NCBI RefSeq assembly: GCF_001612725.1
Contig: NZ_BDAZ01000027.1
Coordinates: forward strand, 1-47,372
DNA from: Nocardia anaemiae NBRC 100462
Lineage (GTDB): Bacteria; Actinomycetota; Actinomycetes; Mycobacteriales; Mycobacteriaceae
Direction: 5' to 3'
DNA length: 47,372 bases
The notes beneath the pieces are model-generated. The model was not told the DNA's origin, did no database searches, and worked only from the letters and a program-made list of their open reading frames with translations. Position numbers and translations under genes: made by a program. Of this stretch, positions 24,402 to 32,869 are shown in pieces; the first letter of the stretch is position 1; the number at the start of each line of letters is the position of its first letter.

Positions 24402-24974
24402 ATGAACACCACAGCGACACCGCCCGCTTCGACGGTCGAACGTTCGACTCTGATCCGCCTGTATCTGAGCCGCGGCGTGCTGGCGATCGGATGGGCGGTC
24501 ACCTTTGCTTCGGCCGCCCACGACACCCTGGATGCCGTGGCGATCACACTGCTGGTCCTCTACCCGCTGATCGATGCCGTGTCATCGCTGCTCGATCTTC
24601 TCGCGGTTCCGGCAGGGCCCGAGCGTCGCGTGACAGCCTTCAACGGGGTCCTGAGCGCGGTCGCGTCCGTCGCCGTCGGTTTCGCCGGAATCGTCTCCGG
24701 TTCAGCTGAAGTACTGGGTGTATTCGGAGTCTGGGCGGTGATATCCGGTGCGGCCCAAGTGATAGTCGGCTTACGCCGGCGTGGCCCCGTATGGGGCAAG
24801 CAATGGCCGACCCTGATCTCCGGCGGACTGTCGTTCCTGGTCGGCGCAACCTACATCGCCCAGGCCACCGGTGACTCCCCGGCCCTGAACGTGCTGGCCA
24901 TCTACGCCACGGGCGGCGGCGTGTTCTTCATCGCGCAGGCCGCACTACTGGCCTGGAAGCACCGGAACCACTGA
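24402..24974 (+). CDS. DUF308/HdeD-like membrane protein
   Basis: ATG 24402 (GCGAAAG upstream) gives 190 residues with six predicted helices. The repeated pattern of paired helices with LYPLIDAVSSLLDLL and VWAVISGAAQVIVGLRRRG matches the DUF308 repeat of HdeD-type acid-resistance membrane proteins. Function in actinobacteria is unclear. It is divergent from the secreted hydrolase across the long inverted repeat, so both may answer the same regulator. Confidence 0.75.
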   Translation: MNTTATPPASTVERSTLIRLYLSRGVLAIGWAVTFASAAHDTLDAVAITLLVLYPLIDAVSSLLDLLAVPAGPERRVTAFNGVLSAVASVAVGFAGIVSGSAEVLGVFGVWAVISGAAQVIVGLRRRGPVWGKQWPTLISGGLSFLVGATYIAQATGDSPALNVLAIYATGGGVFFIAQAALLAWKHRNH

Positions 24975-25510
24975 CCCACCATCCGACAACTCAACGGGGA
25001 AGGACTGTCGCGACGGCCTCCCGTCACCGAGCGTGGTCCCGCGACCTGACAACCGACGACCTGAGGTGCCTTGCTCAACGGGTCGGCGCCGTTCCAGCGT
25101 AGCCACCCCACACGCCGACGCCATTGCGGGGGGGTTGCTGTTTTCTTCCCGGGTCGGGACGGTGCGCAATCCGAACAACTTCGGCAGGACCTGGCGTGCC
25201 GCCCGGGGCGAAACCTTCGCATGGATCACTCCGCGAACCTCCCGCAAGGGTGCCGCTACCGAGGTGAATTGACTGCTCATTGACGTTCTCCATATTTCGC
25301 TCGCGCCGACAGCATCGGCACGGACCGGAGATTCCGGCATCACGCAGCACATTGCCGTCGTCGGGCGGGGAACGCTTCGACAGGAGGGAGACCATCGTCC
25401 ACAAGACTGCAAGCGGCCCCAAACCCGACGATTCAGTCCGCCTTTGTCGGTTCGACACGGCCGTTACCAACGTTCATGTCCATAGGCCTCGCTGCGGACC
25501 AGCGCCACTG
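24975..25510. other. Gene-free stretch
   Basis: About 535 bases. Several frames are open on both strands, but none has a good start site or recognisable motif. It may hold decayed coding DNA. Confidence 0.4.
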
Positions 25511-25573
25511 TTGACGCCGAGGCAAATCGTGGTAGATGATCTTATTTGAGAGCGATGCTCTCAAATAAGATCA
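25511..25573 (+). promoter_or_regulatory. Promoter and 37-bp perfect palindrome operator
   Basis: TTGACG (25511-25516), a 16-bp gap and TAGATG (25533-25538) could form a promoter. Immediately downstream a palindrome with 17-bp perfect arms and a 3-base centre spans 25537-25573 (core TTTGAGAGC-GAT-GCTCTCAAA). It precedes the GTG at 25591 by 17 bases and is typical of TetR-type operators. Confidence 0.7.
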
Positions 25574-25590
25574 ATGCTCACGGAGGTATC

Positions 25591-26184
25591 GTGCGTTCTA
25601 CATTCATCGCCGCAATCTGCTACTCGGCAGTGTGGGTCATCGGGCTGGCGTTCGGTCCGGCTAGCGTTCCGTTAAGTGCGACGAACACCGAGATCGCGGC
25701 CGCTTACGAGGCTCGGCCTGGCGGGTTCGCAATGCAGTCGTTCTTCGTGCATGGACTCGCGGGCGTGCTGCTGGCGGTGGTGGTTATCGGGCTGCGTGGT
25801 CGATTGACAGGCGTCGCCAAAGCCATGGCCACAACGGGAGGTTTGGCGGCAGTGGGCGCCTCTTTGACGCAGTTCGGAGTCGAGGTGGCGCTGTCGGCCA
25901 CAGCGACTCCGGTGTTGTTCGAGCTGACCAGCCGACTGGATGGGTTGAAGATGTTTGCTCTGGCTGGGTTGGCAGCAGGCGCGTCGCTGCGGCGTCGCGA
26001 TGTTGTCGCGTATCTAGGCTTGGTTCTCGCGGCTGCGCTAGCAGTGTCCGGGGTCGGCTATCTAGCGATGTATCAGCCTTTGGCTGCCGCCGCATACGTT
26101 TCAGGCGTCCTCCTGCTGCTTTGGGTGCCGATGGCCGCCTATCGAGTGCCGATGCCTCCAAGGCGCGTGTTGGTTCATTCGTGA
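25591..26184 (+). CDS. Multi-pass membrane protein under palindromic operator
   Basis: GTG 25591 follows GGAGG (25582-25586). An upstream ATG would start inside the palindrome. The 197-residue product has about six hydrophobic segments (IAAICYSAVWVIGLAFG, GVLLAVVVIGL, MFALAGLAAG, YLGLVLAAALAVSGVG and others) and an extracellular-type loop TNTEIAAAYEARPGG. It may be an efflux or sensor-type membrane protein; I do not recognise the family with certainty. The cognate repressor is not adjacent. Confidence 0.75.
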   Translation: MRSTFIAAICYSAVWVIGLAFGPASVPLSATNTEIAAAYEARPGGFAMQSFFVHGLAGVLLAVVVIGLRGRLTGVAKAMATTGGLAAVGASLTQFGVEVALSATATPVLFELTSRLDGLKMFALAGLAAGASLRRRDVVAYLGLVLAAALAVSGVGYLAMYQPLAAAAYVSGVLLLLWVPMAAYRVPMPPRRVLVHS

Positions 26185-26194
26185 GTATGTCCAC

Positions 26195-26290
26195 TAGCAC
26201 CGGCGTCGTGAGAAGGCCGTGCGTCTGGCCCTCGAGCGCCTGGATGAGTACGGATCCCCGTATGCCGCAGCTAGAGCGATCGCCCGATGG
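26195..26290 (+). mobile_element. IS3-type transposase OrfA scrap
   Basis: The frame reads EKAVRLALERLDEYGSPYAA followed by ARAIARW, matching the start of IS3-family OrfA proteins (normally continuing into the helix-turn-helix with GVGAESLRRW). The match ends after about 30 residues. No terminal repeats or OrfB are seen. Confidence 0.6.
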
Positions 26291-26402
26291 TTGATGTTCA
26301 TTGCGTGCGGGTGTCCTACTGTGAACCCGGTGCGGAGGTGCACCCGGTGGTGTCTAACCCGATGTGTGCACCACCGGCATCCACTCAGGTCTTCTACCAG
26401 CG

Positions 26403-26438
26403 ATAGACAATAAAGCTAGTAGGCAATTACTTGTCTAT
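26403..26438. promoter_or_regulatory. Spaced dyad upstream of SGNH gene
   Basis: ATAGACAA (26403-26410) and its exact complement TTGTCTAT (26431-26438) flank a 20-base AT-rich spacer about 45 bp before the start at 26484, in an unusually AT-rich patch. Confidence 0.4.
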
Positions 26439-26483
26439 TAGGACTATGTTTGTTTGCATGCTTGCCGACCGAAGGGCCCACGC

Positions 26484-27276
26484 ATGAGCGGCGCACCCTA
26501 CTTCCGCTACGTCGCCCTGGGCGACAGTCACACCGAAGGCGTCGGCGACGGCGACGACCGGACCGGCGTCCGCGGCTGGGCCGACCGGCTCGCCGAACGC
26601 CTCGCGGAACTCAATCCGCAGCTGACCTACGCCAACCTGGCCATCCGCGGTCGACTCGCCGCACAGGTGCACGCAGAGCAGCTCGACGCGGCGCTGGCAC
26701 TGCGGCCGGATCTGGCGACGGTCCTCGCCGGGGTCAACGATCTGCTGCGCCCCGGATTCGACGCCGACACGGTCGGCACACTACCTGGACGCCATGTTCG
26801 GCGCCCTCACGGCGCAGGGCGCGACGGTGGCAACCTTCACCGTCCCGGACATCACGCGGATCATCCCCATCGCGCGACCGTTGCGCGGCCGGATCACCGC
26901 GCTCAACCACCACATCCGCACCGCGGCAGCCCACCACGGCGTCATCGTGGCCGAGACCGCCGACCACGAGGTCGTCACCGATCCACGCATGTGGAGCACC
27001 GACCGACTGCACTGCGCGCCCGGCGGACACCAGCGCATCGCCGCAGCCCTCGCCGAAGCACTACACCTGCCGGGCGCCGACAACAGCTGGAGCCGACCGC
27101 TGCCGCCGCCGCCCGACCGTGGCGCACTCACCGCAATCACCAGCGAATTCCGCTGGACGGCCGCCTTTCTCGGCCCTTGGTTGGGGCGCCGCTTGACCGG
27201 CAAGTCCTCCGGCGACGGTCGCACCGCCAAACGTCCCGTCCCGCAGCCGGTTCACCACCAAGAGGCCGAACTATGA
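26484..27276 (+). pseudogene. SGNH/GDSL hydrolase gene with a +1 frameshift
   Basis: ATG 26484 starts RYVALGDSHTEGVGD (block I) and VLAGVNDLLRP (block III). After GFDADTV the family sequence continues only in the +1 frame, as AHYLDAMFGALTAQGATVAT, with block V TDRLHCAPGGHQ and a normal C terminus ending at 27276. One extra G at 26775-26776 explains the shift. With it removed the protein would be about 263 residues and complete. It is either a recent pseudogene or a sequencing error. It is a distant relative of the hydrolase at 14348. Confidence 0.8.
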
Positions 27277-27388
27277 GACGTGAGTTCATTCACCCTTGCG
27301 ACTCGATCGCGTCGTCAGCGCGCAGGTCGGTCGGCGGTGAACAGCCCGGCTCATTGTCGAAACTGCCACTGGCAGGAAAGCGCGTGAA

Positions 27389-27766
27389 ATGACATCATCC
27401 ATGCAGATCTGCGATGCCGCATCGCGGTTGCCCGCGTGCCCTCGACATGTGGAACCCTTCACACGGACGCGACGAGTCAGGATCGGCGACGCCGGAGTGG
27501 ACCGGACGCCGCGGCTCGATGGCGTCGCACGCTATCTGCAGGACATCGGATACGACCATCTCGAGGTATGTCCCGACGGGAGCGCGCATCAGGCCTGGAT
27601 CGTTCGCCGTTCCGTGATCGACATGATCCGGCCGATCTCCTTTGGCGAGATCGTCACGCTGAGGCGGTGGACTTCGGCGACATCCACCCGCTGGTGCAGC
27701 ATGCGAGTCCGAATCGAGGGCAGCGAGGGCGGACTCATCGAGACCGAGAGTGCCGCTGCAGGATAG
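27389..27766 (+). pseudogene. Acyl-ACP thioesterase-like gene, C-terminal half missing
   Basis: From ATG 27389 the 125-residue product matches the first hotdog domain of fatty acyl-ACP thioesterase-like proteins: FTRTRRVRIGDAGVDRTPRL, ARYLQDIGYDHLE, AWIVRRSVIDMIRPISFGE and LRRWTSATSTRWCSMRVRI. Family members have two hotdog domains and about 250 residues. The sequence stops soon after GLIETES, so the second domain is lost. Activity is doubtful. Confidence 0.65.
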
Positions 27767-28440
27767 TAGATGTTGGTGATTCCCACTTTGATGTCAGCGA
27801 CGCTGGTGCCACCGAGCTAACTGGGAGTAGCTCGTTTTCAGTGATTGTTGATCAGGCGGCGAGTTGATGGTCGGGTGGACTCATTGGTGTTCGCGGTTCA
27901 GGTGGTAGGTCCAGTAGTCGTTGTCGATGCGGTTTCCTTCGAGGATCTGTCCCCATTCGGCGACCGTGTCCTCGGCAGCTGGATGCCTGGTGCGTGGAAG
28001 CACCACGCGCAGCGCCAAAAGTACTGCAGAACGGACCCGCTCCCGCTCCGGTTCCCGCGAGTCCGCACCCCTGTCACTGAACCCACCCGCCATCGAGATC
28101 AGTTGTCGCACCGAAGGTTTAGCGAGGAGACTTCACCGAACTCGGCCTCGATCGGCGTGTATCCAGGCGTCCTCGACCAGCTGGCGGCGAAGAGGCTCCT
28201 TCGTCTTGGCCGCAGTCACAGGCCCCCAAAGAGGCAACGACTGGCGGATGACGATTTAGAGGCGCGTATCCCCCGTGACCGCGGATGAATTACGCCCCGA
28301 ATCCATCACTGCCACCATGCACAGGTAAAGATATTGCAAAGCAACGTCTTTCAAATCGAGCGCCTTCTTTCGGCTGTGTCATGATCATGAAGCTGACCGG
28401 TTTCGACGGCTTGGCATTCTGCGGGTGACATCGGAAGATG
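27767..28440. other. Gene-poor stretch before the type VII island
   Basis: About 670 bases. On the minus strand, 27881-28111 gives a protein-like tail (EWGQILEGNRIDNDYWTYHL) without a good start; it may be the end of a lost gene. Nothing else is recognisable. Confidence 0.35.
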
Positions 28441-28450
28441 AGGAGGGGCA

Positions 28451-28762
28451 GTGCTTTTCGTCCCAGAGTCGGTGCTTGGTATGGCACGCACCATTGAACC
28501 GGCCGTTGATGCCACCCAGGGGCACGCGACACTCATCGCGGAGGCTGGCTTCGAGGCAGCTCATGCCGGGCAGGACTATCTGGAGCAGGGAAACAAACTC
28601 GCGGCGGGGGTGGAGGGGATCGTCACGATGCTGCAGTCGTGGTCTGAGGCTTCCGGCGCTACGGTCGAGGTTCTGCGGCAAGCAGTGACTACTACAGTGA
28701 CTACCGACCAGGAGTCTCATGCTCAAATCGCCGCAGCCGAGGGCCAGTTGGGATCGGCATGA
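28451..28762 (+). CDS. EspC-like type VII secretion target, 103 aa
   Basis: GTG 28451 follows AGGAGGGG. The short helical protein starts FVPESVLGMARTIEPAVDAT and has GFEAAHAGQDYLEQGNKLAA then SWSEASGATVEVLRQAV, a pattern seen in ESX-secretion-associated EspC/DUF2580-type proteins: two helices with a central turn. It should be co-secreted with a larger partner. Its stop overlaps the ATG of the next gene. Confidence 0.75.
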   Translation: MLFVPESVLGMARTIEPAVDATQGHATLIAEAGFEAAHAGQDYLEQGNKLAAGVEGIVTMLQSWSEASGATVEVLRQAVTTTVTTDQESHAQIAAAEGQLGSA

Positions 28763-30828
28763 CGACTCCCCAACAGTATGAGCGGCAGTATCAAGCCAAC
28801 CTCGGCAAGGCGCAGCAGGACCTTGCGCGTTTCCTCAAGGAAGACGGCAACAGCGTCTTCGATAAGGCGATCTGGAACGACAAGCCGAAACTCACTGGTT
28901 CCGATGTCAACAAACTGCTGGATCAGGCTGCTCCCGGGCTCGAGTGGTTCCAGTTGGCGCTGGTTCGCTATCACCGTGTGTGGGATTTGTTGAAGCTGCC
29001 GGGGTTCGACAGCATCGTCGTTGAGCCGCTGAGTCTCGACGGTACGGCGGTCGGCGGTGAACGTATCGACACCATCAAGGATCCGAACGAGGAGATGCGC
29101 CGTCTGGAGTGGACCTACTACGACCAACAGCGCAGCATGAACCTCGACAGCCTGCGCAGCCTCTCCGCAGCGCTCGCCGCTGCCTGCTCAGGGACTGATT
29201 CTCACCCCAGCACGGCTGATATCACCACCGACCTGGCCGGTATAAAGGACGCGGTGCCTGAGGTATGGCAGGGAAACGCCGGCGGCGCCGCCCAGGATTA
29301 TCTGGCCGGATTACACGCACATGCCGATCAGCAGACCCAGTACGTGCAAGCGGTTACGGCAGCTGTCAATGGGCTACCCGACGTGCTACTGCAGATCGTC
29401 AGGGACAAGGCGAATTTCGTCGCTGGGTTCGACAGCTCCCAATGTCCGGTCGCCGGGCACGCCATGCGGCTCGACGGAGCCGAAGATCCAGTGAGCGCGA
29501 TCATCACAGTGGCATCGGGAGACAGGGACTGGTTGGGTAACGACACACAAACCGCAATCCGGCAGCTGCACATTACTGAGTCCGACGGCTCGGTCATGCT
29601 GAACAGCGCGGGCAATATGTCGAAGATCCAGCCGGTGTGCAAACAATGGCTGACCGATCATTTCGGTCCGGCGGTGCGAGAGGCTTTCAAGGCTTTCGTC
29701 CATCAGTGCGCGCTGGCCGACTACTACATTCGCCGTGCCTATCAGCCGGTGATGGACTTGCTGGACAACCACGACCCCAAACCGTTTCCCAAACCGCAGG
29801 ACCAGCAGACGCCAGCGCAATCTCCCACGTCCCAGACCGGCGCGGCGAGCACCGGGGTGCAGACCGCGGGGGTCAACTCGCCCACGTCGGAGACTGCGCC
29901 GCAATCGACATCAACAATCCCCACATCGGCTACCCCGACCACATCGCAAACGAATCCGCTGCAGACGTTGACGAGCCTTGCCAGCCAGGCCGGACAGACA
30001 GTGCAGCAGGGTCTGAGCCAGCTCGGGACCACGGTTCAACAAGGATTGTCCGGACTCGGCGGGATCACGACCGGTACGGGTTCAACGATTGCCGGCACGA
30101 GCGAGTCATCCGGGTCGAAGACGCTGGCGAGTTTCACTGTCGCCGGCCAAAGTATGACGGTGACACAGGCACCCGACGGTACGGTCACCGCGAAGATCAC
30201 CGGTCCCGACGGTAAGTCGCAGCAGTACTCGATGGGAATCAAGGACGGCGTGCCGTTCTTTACCCCGACTGCGGAATCCGCTACAACACCCACGACAACC
30301 AATACATCCAACGACTCCGCGCCCCCCACTTTGGGGTCCACAGCAGGAAGCGGGGCAACAACGCGGGTGGAGGCGCCAACGGCAACACTGTCCGTGCCCG
30401 TAACGCAGTCGGGAACGTCAGTGGAGCAGACATCACACACTGCAACAACAGATTCCACGTCCGGCTCCTCCGCGAGTGGCTCGCAGGCAACCACAGGTTC
30501 GACAACAAGCGGCATGCCTGGAAGTAGCGCGGCCGGAGGCAAGAACGCAGCAGAACGCGACCGCAGCTCCACCGGACTCGTACTACCCCAACCGATGTGG
30601 AACGCCTCTCCGGGTTTCGACGGGGTATTCGACGCCCCATCTGGGCCGGACGGCGCAACGGCCCTAGGACCGGTGCTGGCGACAGCCGGGCCGTTGGATA
30701 GCGGATCACAAGTGGCCTCGGATGCCGAAGCGCCTACAGATCCGGCGCCGCTACCCGAACCCGCGACAACACCGGTTTCACGAGATGACGGTGTGAAGAT
30801 CGAGATCGATATGGGCGAACCGAAATGA
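28759..30828 (+). CDS. Large WXG-like type VII substrate with low-complexity C terminus
   Basis: The 689-residue product starts with a helical region of about 350 residues, including AVPEVWQGNAGGAAQDYLAG, a WxG turn typical of ESX substrates. From about 340 it is rich in Ser, Thr, Gln and Pro (repeated TSQT, QQGLSQLGTTVQQGLSGLGG), and a compact beta-like segment (KTLASFTVAGQSMTVTQAPDG) sits inside. It ends with an acidic tail. No catalytic domain is recognised. It is coupled by 4-bp overlaps to genes before and after, and likely is exported by an ESX system not encoded in this window. Confidence 0.7.
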   Translation: MTTPQQYERQYQANLGKAQQDLARFLKEDGNSVFDKAIWNDKPKLTGSDVNKLLDQAAPGLEWFQLALVRYHRVWDLLKLPGFDSIVVEPLSLDGTAVGGERIDTIKDPNEEMRRLEWTYYDQQRSMNLDSLRSLSAALAAACSGTDSHPSTADITTDLAGIKDAVPEVWQGNAGGAAQDYLAGLHAHADQQTQYVQAVTAAVNGLPDVLLQIVRDKANFVAGFDSSQCPVAGHAMRLDGAEDPVSAIITVASGDRDWLGNDTQTAIRQLHITESDGSVMLNSAGNMSKIQPVCKQWLTDHFGPAVREAFKAFVHQCALADYYIRRAYQPVMDLLDNHDPKPFPKPQDQQTPAQSPTSQTGAASTGVQTAGVNSPTSETAPQSTSTIPTSATPTTSQTNPLQTLTSLASQAGQTVQQGLSQLGTTVQQGLSGLGGITTGTGSTIAGTSESSGSKTLASFTVAGQSMTVTQAPDGTVTAKITGPDGKSQQYSMGIKDGVPFFTPTAESATTPTTTNTSNDSAPPTLGSTAGSGATTRVEAPTATLSVPVTQSGTSVEQTSHTATTDSTSGSSASGSQATTGSTTSGMPGSSAAGGKNAAERDRSSTGLVLPQPMWNASPGFDGVFDAPSGPDGATALGPVLATAGPLDSGSQVASDAEAPTDPAPLPEPATTPVSRDDGVKIEIDMGEPK

Positions 30829-31187
30829 ACTATGCGGCCGAGATGGACCGAATCGTCGCCGACTACCAAGCAGCTTCCCGCACGGTGCTCACCCATTTTC
30901 TCGACGCCGATGCCCGGACCACTCGGAGCGGTGCAGAGGTGTTCGACGAGGTCCGCCAAGAGCTCATCCAGCGCGAACAACAACACGAGCAGTCCCCGGA
31001 ACACAGAGCGGCTGACGAGGCCCTTGCCGAGCATGATCGACTGTTACGGGAAGCCACTGACAGGGCTAGGGCTGCCGCAGCCGCGCGCAAGAACAGCAGG
31101 GATAACTACGTGATGCCGACCGATTGGACCGACGAGGACGAGGCCAGGGAAGAAGGTTATGACACGCCGAAGTCCTGGTTGGTCTAG
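30825..31187 (+). CDS. Charged helical protein of the type VII gene set, 120 aa
   Basis: ATG 30825 overlaps the previous stop. The product is almost entirely charged helix (EVRQELIQREQQHEQSPE, REATDRARAAAAARKN) with an acidic end DWTDEDEAREEGYDTPKSW. It has no signal or membrane segment. A role as partner or chaperone of the upstream substrate is inferred from coupling alone. Confidence 0.7.
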   Translation: MNYAAEMDRIVADYQAASRTVLTHFLDADARTTRSGAEVFDEVRQELIQREQQHEQSPEHRAADEALAEHDRLLREATDRARAAAAARKNSRDNYVMPTDWTDEDEAREEGYDTPKSWLV

Positions 31188-31322
31188 TGAGCTCCCTCAG
31201 TGGGCGGTTCTATTCGCCTGCGCAACAAGGTGTGTGGATTGCGGGAGATAAGGTTGCGAGTTGATCTGGCCGGGGCGCCCAAGTGTGTCCAACATGGCCC
31301 GAGCGAGTGGTAGGGGGCGGTT

Positions 31323-32003
31323 ATGAATCTGGGCCAGCGAGCTCGACAGGACAAGCTGCATATTTCCGATTATCCGTTTGCCGATGCCCAGGTCTTGCCG
31401 GAGCCGAGCGAGGCTGATTTCGCGTGGGCACGTGCGAATCCAGGGAAGTGGCAGCATTTCGTGGACCCGCGGGCCGACAAGTCGGCGATCGGGCAGAGCA
31501 ACGTGATCGGTGGCTGGTTGGCCGACGACAAGGGCGGATTCGCGGAGATCTGGTTGAATCCGGATTTCATACCGACTCCGCAGTACGCACGTCGGGACAT
31601 CGCGAACGAGTTCGAGTTGGTGATGTGGCGACTCGAGTACGGGTTCAACAACATCGGTCGATTCATCGACGCGTTCAGCCGCAGTGAGTTCATTGTGGTT
31701 CTGCCCACCGATGATCCAGAGGGGCGGCGGGGTTTGCCGCTGCGCCCCGTACGCGACGCAATGCTCTTGGACGTCCATACCTCTGCGGGCATGTTGCTCG
31801 GTGATGTCAATCCGTGGCTGCGCCGGATGGTCGCGGGTCGAGAAGTGCTCGAGCAAGTGTGCACGCAGGAGCGGACGGTTGTGATCGTCAACCCTGACGG
31901 CTTTCCGAACGCGGAGTTGCGGGGCTCGGATCTGGCCGATTGGTGGCAGGAATGGATCGTTGCCGAAAGCAACGGCAACGCAACAGAATCCGACGGCGGG
32001 TGA
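31323..32003 (+). CDS. Type VII secretion-associated protein (SseB-like)
   Basis: ATG 31323 gives 226 residues. The N-terminal half contains ANPGKWQHFVDPRADKSAIG and GGWLADDKGGFAEIWLNPDF; the C-terminal part has FIVVLPTDDPEGRRGLPLRP and ERTVVIVNPDGFPNAELRG. This resembles actinobacterial proteins annotated as type VII secretion system-associated, with an SseB-like fold. It is cytoplasmic. It lies just before the YbaB-like and WXG-like genes and the giant toxin gene. Confidence 0.6.
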   Translation: MNLGQRARQDKLHISDYPFADAQVLPEPSEADFAWARANPGKWQHFVDPRADKSAIGQSNVIGGWLADDKGGFAEIWLNPDFIPTPQYARRDIANEFELVMWRLEYGFNNIGRFIDAFSRSEFIVVLPTDDPEGRRGLPLRPVRDAMLLDVHTSAGMLLGDVNPWLRRMVAGREVLEQVCTQERTVVIVNPDGFPNAELRGSDLADWWQEWIVAESNGNATESDGG

Positions 32004-32007
32004 TCGC

Positions 32008-32451
32008 ATGGAGCGGTGGGAACAGGAGCAGATCCGGTCCGCAAACGCTGGTCTGCGTTCGGCATTGGATGCGATCCAGAACGAATTCGACCGTGAGATC
32101 GATGAATTGGGCGAGATCCAACGCAAGCTGGCCGCGATGAAGATCCATGCGACCACACCGAAGAATCTCGCGCGGGTGACCGTGAACTCATCCGGGATGG
32201 TCACGGAGGTAACCATCGCCGATGACGCCTACCGTCGCAGCACACCGCAGCAGTTGAGCGAGGATCTCAATGCCGCGATCCGCGGCGCGGTCGAGGCGGC
32301 AGCCGCAGCCCGGGAGAAGGTGCTGGCGCCCGTCAAGTCGATCGTGGACGGTATGGCCGATCTCGACGAAATCATCCCGGGCGCACCGAGTTTGCGGAAT
32401 CTGCAGGCGGTGCTGTCGCGGACATCGCCGCCGCCCGAGCAATCACTTTGA
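32008..32451 (+). CDS. YbaB/EbfC-like protein
   Basis: ATG 32008 lies 4 bases after the previous stop. The 147-residue product has a helical N terminus (coiled-coil ALDAIQNEFDREIDELGEI), a beta-hairpin segment LARVTVNSSGMVTEVTI and a C-terminal helix (LSEDLNAAIRGAVEAAAAA). This is the YbaB DNA-binding fold that in ESX loci is represented by EspL-like proteins, possibly involved in substrate gene control or stability. Confidence 0.75.
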   Translation: MERWEQEQIRSANAGLRSALDAIQNEFDREIDELGEIQRKLAAMKIHATTPKNLARVTVNSSGMVTEVTIADDAYRRSTPQQLSEDLNAAIRGAVEAAAAAREKVLAPVKSIVDGMADLDEIIPGAPSLRNLQAVLSRTSPPPEQSL

Positions 32452-32533
32452 GCTGACATAGATCCGTGGAACCAAAGGCGCTGCCGCAGCGTCTAATTCG
32501 AAGACGTCCGAAACCTGAAGTGGGAGTGTGAAC

Positions 32534-32857
32534 GTGGCTGAGCTGTGGGCTGATCCGGACCGGTTGCGTGCGGTATCACCGCAGTTCGAGCAGTTGGGTG
32601 ATGATGTGAATTCAGCGTTGGAGCAGCTTCGGCAGGGGCTTCAGTCGGAGGGCCGCTGCTGGGGTGAGGACAAGCCTGGACAGCAGTTCGAGCAGAACTA
32701 TCCGCAGGGGGACGGCCAGGGCAGCGTCGGGGAATGCCTTGCTGCGCTGGCGAACTTGGCGACCAAGCTGAAGACGACCGGTGATCGCATCACCACCACC
32801 GCCAATGGCCTGCAAAACCAAGATCAGCACAACGCTGACCCGTTCCGGCCGCTGTAG
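32534..32857 (+). CDS. WXG100-like protein
   Basis: GTG 32534 has GGGAG at a good distance; the GTG at 32528 is too close. The 107-residue product has two helices around SEGRCWGEDKPGQQFEQNY, a variant WxG turn, and a C-terminal helix ATKLKTTGDRITTTANGL. It should pair with the WXG-like N terminus of the giant protein encoded 13 bp downstream and help its export. Confidence 0.8.
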   Translation: MAELWADPDRLRAVSPQFEQLGDDVNSALEQLRQGLQSEGRCWGEDKPGQQFEQNYPQGDGQGSVGECLAALANLATKLKTTGDRITTTANGLQNQDQHNADPFRPL

Positions 32858-32869
32858 GGGCAGACACCT

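Noticed and set aside
24945..25470. Overlapping minus-strand frames in the gap before 25511
   Set aside because: No start site, motif or consistent third-position bias.
28290..28532. Minus-strand 80-codon frame before the type VII genes
   Set aside because: Overlaps the ribosome binding site and start of the EspC-like gene and has no recognisable content.
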